Below, piece after piece: positions 6,190 to 8,794 of a stretch of 8,794 nucleotides of DNA. A model generated the notes under the pieces. The model saw only the letters and a list, made by a program, of their open reading frames with translations. It searched no databases and had not been told where the DNA came from. Both the position numbers and the translations under genes were made by a program. Numbering within the stretch: position 1 is the first letter of the stretch; every line of letters starts with the position of its first letter. The DNA lies in the NCBI GenBank assembly GCA_030430515.1, contig JAUIKX010000140.1, forward strand, positions 1 through 8,794, in the 5' to 3' direction. Source of the DNA: Gammaproteobacteria bacterium. GTDB taxonomy: Bacteria; Pseudomonadota; Gammaproteobacteria; Pseudomonadales; Azotimanducaceae.

Positions 6190-6908
6190 AGCGCATTTAC
6201 TTTTTCGAATAGTTCCAGGCGCAGTTCCTCTTCGTGGTTCTGCGCGCCCCGCTCTTTGAGCGCCGCCATGTCGATGGGTTCCATGAGCGACTCCTTGGCC
6301 AGCATCATGGCTTTCTCCGGCGTGCCGCCGACGCCGACCCCCAGTAATCCCGGCGGGCACCAGCCGGCACCCATCGTGGGCACGACGCTCAACACCCAAT
6401 CAACGACCGAGTCCGACGGATTCAGCATGGCAAACTTGGCTTTCGCTTCGCTGCCGCCGCCTTTTGCCGCCACTTCCACCTCCAGCTTGTCACCCGGCAC
6501 GATCCGGGTATGAATGATCGCCGGCGTGTTGTCTTTCGTGTTGGCCCGCGCACCGTCGGGATCGTCGAGTACCGAGGCACGCAGAACATTGTCGGGATGC
6601 TGATAGCCGCGGCGAACGCCTTCATTGATCATGTCATCCAGCGACATATCGCCTTCCCAGCGAACGTCCATACCGACGTTGAGAAACACCATGACAATGC
6701 CTGTGTCCTGACAGATGGGGCGCTTGCCCAGAGCGCACATGCGAGAATTCACCAGCACCTGGGTGAGCGCCGCCTTGGCAGCGGGCGACTCTTCCTTTTC
6801 CCACGCATCCACCATGGCCCGCAGAAAATCCGTCGGGTGGTAGTAGGAAATGAACTGCAGCGCATCGGCTACGCTCTGGATGAGGTCTTCGGAGCGGATG
6901 ACGGTCAT
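6168..6908 (-). CDS. Fumarase N-terminal fragment as the sequence stands
   Basis: This is the piece translated from the native start. ATG 6908 begins MTVIRSEDLIQSVADALQF, matching the usual start of pseudomonad class I fumarases, with GAGAGAG just upstream. Of its 246 aa, the first 240 are true fumarase and the last six (ASVRRA) come from the wrong frame. It includes the first two cluster cysteines (C66, C184) and the KGGGSE motif (149-154) but lacks the third cysteine. Alone it should not hold a complete iron-sulfur cluster. An ATG at 6983 is possible but adds residues not seen in relatives. Confidence 0.8.
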   Translation of the reverse strand: MTVIRSEDLIQSVADALQFISYYHPTDFLRAMVDAWEKEESPAAKAALTQVLVNSRMCALGKRPICQDTGIVMVFLNVGMDVRWEGDMSLDDMINEGVRRGYQHPDNVLRASVLDDPDGARANTKDNTPAIIHTRIVPGDKLEVEVAAKGGGSEAKAKFAMLNPSDSVVDWVLSVVPTMGAGWCPPGLLGVGVGGTPEKAMMLAKESLMEPIDMAALKERGAQNHEEELRLELFEKVNALASVRRA

Positions 6909-6935
6909 GAACTCTCTCGTTTCTCGCAAAGGCCC

Positions 6936-6941
6936 ATCATA
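6936..6941 (-). promoter_or_regulatory. Possible -10 element for fumarase
   Basis: TATGAT on the minus strand lies 27 bases before ATG 6908. It is one base from the consensus -10, but the sequence about 17 bases further upstream (GGGTCA) is a poor -35, so an activator may be needed or the promoter may lie elsewhere. Confidence 0.35.
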
Positions 6942-6945
6942 CTGC

Positions 6946-6985
6946 GAATGAGATAAACTGACCCAGTCCAGATGGGAACTCATTC
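6946..6985. repeat. Inverted repeat ending at the dipeptidase start codon
   Basis: GAATGAG (6946-6952) and CTCATTC (6979-6985) are perfect 7-base complements separated by 26 bases, the second ending right before ATG 6986. Between them, CCCA (6962-6965) and TGGG (6973-6976) can also pair, covering the likely ribosome site. This is either a protein-binding dyad in the divergent gap or a leader hairpin limiting translation. Function is not known. Confidence 0.4.
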
Positions 6986-8197
6986 ATGATTCGATGCACC
7001 CCCCTGATTCTCGCCATCTGTCTGGCCGCATGTTCCAGCGAGCCATCGACAGGTGCCGCGGGGCTGAAAGCCGAAGACGTCATCATCGTCGATACCCACA
7101 TCGATGTGCCCTACCGCCTGCACAAGGCCTGGGCCGATGTCAGCCAGACCACGGATGGTGGCGACTTCGACTACCCCAGAGCGAAAGCCGGCGGCCTGGA
7201 TGCGGCCTTCATGTCCATCTACATTCCGGCAACGGTGGATGCCGAAGGCAATGGCCTGAAGCTCGCGGACGAGCTGATTGATTCGGTGGAAAAACTCGCC
7301 GCGGCAAGCCCGGACAAATTCGCCGTCGCCACCTGCCCGAGCGATGTGCTCAAAGCCCGTCGCAAAGGTCTGATCGCGCTGCCCATGGGCATGGAGAACG
7401 GCGGCCCCATCGGCGACGACCTGAACATCTTAAGGGCGCTGCACAGAAAAGGCATCCGCTACATCACGCTCGCGCACAGCAAATCCAACAGCCTCTCAGA
7501 CTCTTCCTACGACCCTGAACGGCAATGGAACGGCCTGTCGAACGCAGGGCGGGCGGCCGTCAGGGAAATGAACCGGCTCGGCATGATGGTCGATGTCTCA
7601 CACCTGTCGGATGAAGCCATCTGGCACGTGCTCAGCGAAAGTAAATCACCCGTCATCGCCTCCCACTCATCGCTGCGCCACTTCACGCCAGGCTGGGAGA
7701 GAAACCTCAGCGACACCCTGGTTCAGGAAATCGGCGAGCGCGGCGGCGTCGTGCAGATCAACTTCGGCAGCGACTTTCTCACAGCCGAAGCGCGGGCCTG
7801 GAGCGATGCCGCCCATACGGCTCGCGTTGCCTTCATGAAGGCCGGCAATCTGAGCGCCGACAGCCCGCTCGTGAAAGATTTCCGTGATCAGTACCGGGCG
7901 GATCACCCATACCCATACGCAACGGTCGATGATGTGCTGGATCACATCGACCGTGCAGTGCAGCTGGCGAGCATCGATGGTGTCGGCATCGGCAGCGACT
8001 ACGACGGTGTTGGCGACACACTGCCGATCGGGCTCAAAGACGTCGGCGGCTACCCCCGCCTCATTGATGGACTGAAAGGTCGCGGCTACTCCAACCGAGC
8101 CATCAGGAACATCATGGGCGACAACGTGCTGCGCGTGTGGCGCAATGTGTATGAAACCGGCATCAGCCACGGAACCCGACCGCGATGTCGCTTGTAG
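6986..8197 (+). CDS. Membrane dipeptidase, peptidase family M19, predicted lipoprotein
   Basis: M19 (renal dipeptidase type) enzymes are zinc hydrolases that cleave dipeptides, often with L,D or D,D residues. The product is 403 aa. It starts with a short lipoprotein signal: hydrophobic LILAICLA, then lipobox LAAC with Cys16 as the lipidated residue, followed by a Ser/Gly-rich linker. The next residue after Ser-Ser is not Asp, which favours the outer membrane if the +2 rule holds. Expected zinc ligands are all visible: H38 and D40 in DTHIDVP, E137 in GMENG, H206 in DVSHLSD and H227 in SHSS. GIGSDYDG (335-341) is the family's conserved late loop. ATG 6986 is chosen because it supplies the whole signal; ATG 6994 is out of frame. 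The next gene overlaps its end, suggesting an operon. Substrates cannot be told. Confidence 0.93.
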   Translation: MIRCTPLILAICLAACSSEPSTGAAGLKAEDVIIVDTHIDVPYRLHKAWADVSQTTDGGDFDYPRAKAGGLDAAFMSIYIPATVDAEGNGLKLADELIDSVEKLAAASPDKFAVATCPSDVLKARRKGLIALPMGMENGGPIGDDLNILRALHRKGIRYITLAHSKSNSLSDSSYDPERQWNGLSNAGRAAVREMNRLGMMVDVSHLSDEAIWHVLSESKSPVIASHSSLRHFTPGWERNLSDTLVQEIGERGGVVQINFGSDFLTAEARAWSDAAHTARVAFMKAGNLSADSPLVKDFRDQYRADHPYPYATVDDVLDHIDRAVQLASIDGVGIGSDYDGVGDTLPIGLKDVGGYPRLIDGLKGRGYSNRAIRNIMGDNVLRVWRNVYETGISHGTRPRCRL

Positions 8198-8794
8198 CCG
8201 CACTTCTCAGCTTCACGCTGGCCGCGGCTCCGGTGCCTGTTGCCGAGCACGAGTTTCACTTCGTCGTTCTCGGTGACAGCCAGTTCCACGATGCGCCGGC
8301 ATTCAACCGCATCATCGACGACGTCCGCAGACTGCGCCCCGCCTTTGCCATTCAGGTGGGCGACATGATTTCCGGGTACACCGACGACGAGCAGATGTTG
8401 CGTGGCGAGTGGCGCCGTTTCCAGGCGCAGATCGCGCCTCTTGCTGAGACCCCTTTTGTTCCCGTACCGGGGAATCATGACCTGTATGGAAGGAACAAGG
8501 TGCCCAGCCAGAGCGCCACCGATGTTTACAAGGAGATCTGGGGCCCTACGCACCATACGTTCACCTACCGCAACGCCCGCTTCATCGTGCTCAATTCCGA
8601 TGGCGTGGAGGGCGCTGCGGAAATTGGCGGCGGGCAATGGCGCTGGCTGCAGAAGACGCTGCGAAAACACAAATCCAGGCACGTCTTCGTGTTTCTGCAT
8701 CGGCCACCAGGGGGTTTAGTAAATGCCGAAGCGCTACACGCGTTATTCAGAGAGCACGGAGTTGGCTATGTGTTCTACGGCCACCACCATCACT
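8185..8794 (+). CDS. Exported calcineurin-like metallophosphoesterase, partial
   Basis: This reading frame is open to the window edge (203 complete codons), so the C-terminus is missing. It begins with a Sec-like hydrophobic signal (MSLVAALLSFTLAAAPVPVA), unusual in lacking a basic residue near the start. An in-frame stop at 8152-8154 rules out a longer form. The metallophosphoesterase motifs follow in order: GDSQ (30-33, with Gln in place of the usual His), GDM (59-61), GNHD (96-99), His172 in FLHRPP, and GHHH (199-202). The fold binds two metal ions and hydrolyses phosphoesters; the substrate is unknown, and extracytoplasmic action is inferred from the signal. ATG 8185 overlaps the dipeptidase gene by 13 bases in another frame, so translation is probably coupled. 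Confidence 0.87.
   Translation, partial: MSLVAALLSFTLAAAPVPVAEHEFHFVVLGDSQFHDAPAFNRIIDDVRRLRPAFAIQVGDMISGYTDDEQMLRGEWRRFQAQIAPLAETPFVPVPGNHDLYGRNKVPSQSATDVYKEIWGPTHHTFTYRNARFIVLNSDGVEGAAEIGGGQWRWLQKTLRKHKSRHVFVFLHRPPGGLVNAEALHALFREHGVGYVFYGHHHH

Larger units (their letters stand above)
5401..6908 (-). pseudogene. Class I fumarate hydratase, broken by a one-base frameshift
   Basis: Class I fumarases are oxygen-sensitive [4Fe-4S] enzymes that interconvert fumarate and L-malate in the TCA cycle. Both family domains are present and well conserved, but in two frames. The first frame reads well to EKVNAL (residue 240), then stops at 6168. The second resumes exactly at GIGAQGLGGLTTVLDV. On the minus strand GCGCTGGCATC is where relatives would need GCGCTGGGCATC, so one G is missing from a G-run (plus-strand 6188-6189). 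Restoring it gives 502 aa, a normal full length. Cluster cysteines in the repaired protein would be C66 (RPICQDTG), C184 (GAGWCPPG) and C276 (IPNCTATRH). The rest of both halves is undecayed, which suggests a sequencing or assembly error or a very recent mutation. It is a probable operon with the Tat gene downstream and is divergent from the dipeptidase gene. Confidence 0.88.

Noticed and set aside
5401..6908. Natural two-subunit fumarase (alpha and beta genes)
   Set aside because: The break is inside the alpha domain before its third cluster cysteine, and the second part has no start codon or ribosome site. A missing base explains it better.
7667..8700. Minus-strand frames of 178 and 204 aa
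   Set aside because: Opposite the dipeptidase and phosphoesterase genes, whose catalytic motifs are clear on the plus strand.
1..8794. New defence system, mobile element, CRISPR array or RNA gene
   Set aside because: All long stretches are explained by core genes; no direct-repeat arrays, transposase motifs, tRNA-like folds or compositional islands were seen.

Overview
This is ordinary chromosomal DNA of a GC-rich gammaproteobacterium. The proteins are of pseudomonad or marine-gammaproteobacterial type: RecA and RecX, MutS, an Azotobacter-type seven-iron ferredoxin and a class I fumarase. Species cannot be read from the sequence. Coding density is high, gaps are short, and I see no mobile element, CRISPR array, tRNA or rRNA.

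Layout, left to right. (1) recX and recA lie on the minus strand, transcribed leftward, with a strong hairpin in the gap between them. (2) A 198-base divergent region separates recA from mutS. It holds a near-consensus LexA (SOS) box over the recA promoter and a group of small palindromes nearer mutS. (3) mutS and fdxA are on the plus strand; fdxA has its own good sigma-70 promoter overlapping the mutS stop. (4) Facing them on the minus strand are a class I fumarase gene and, 28 bases downstream of it, a small gene for a predicted Tat-exported protein of unknown function. The fumarase reading frame is broken by one missing base. (5) Divergent from fumarase on the plus strand are an M19-family dipeptidase lipoprotein gene and an overlapping gene for an exported calcineurin-like phosphoesterase, which runs off the right edge.

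How the genes fit together. RecA and RecX are the SOS recombinase and its regulator. MutS starts methyl-directed mismatch repair, so the left half is a DNA-maintenance cluster. FdxA is an electron-transfer ferredoxin often found next to mutS in pseudomonads. Fumarase belongs to the TCA cycle. The dipeptidase and phosphoesterase are envelope or periplasmic hydrolases.

Most of this is well-known core biology, and I do not see a convincing new defence or mobile system. The points most worth checking are the fumarase frameshift, the recA-recX leader-like hairpin with an unclear recX start, the divergent recA/mutS control region, and the unassigned Tat protein behind fumarase.
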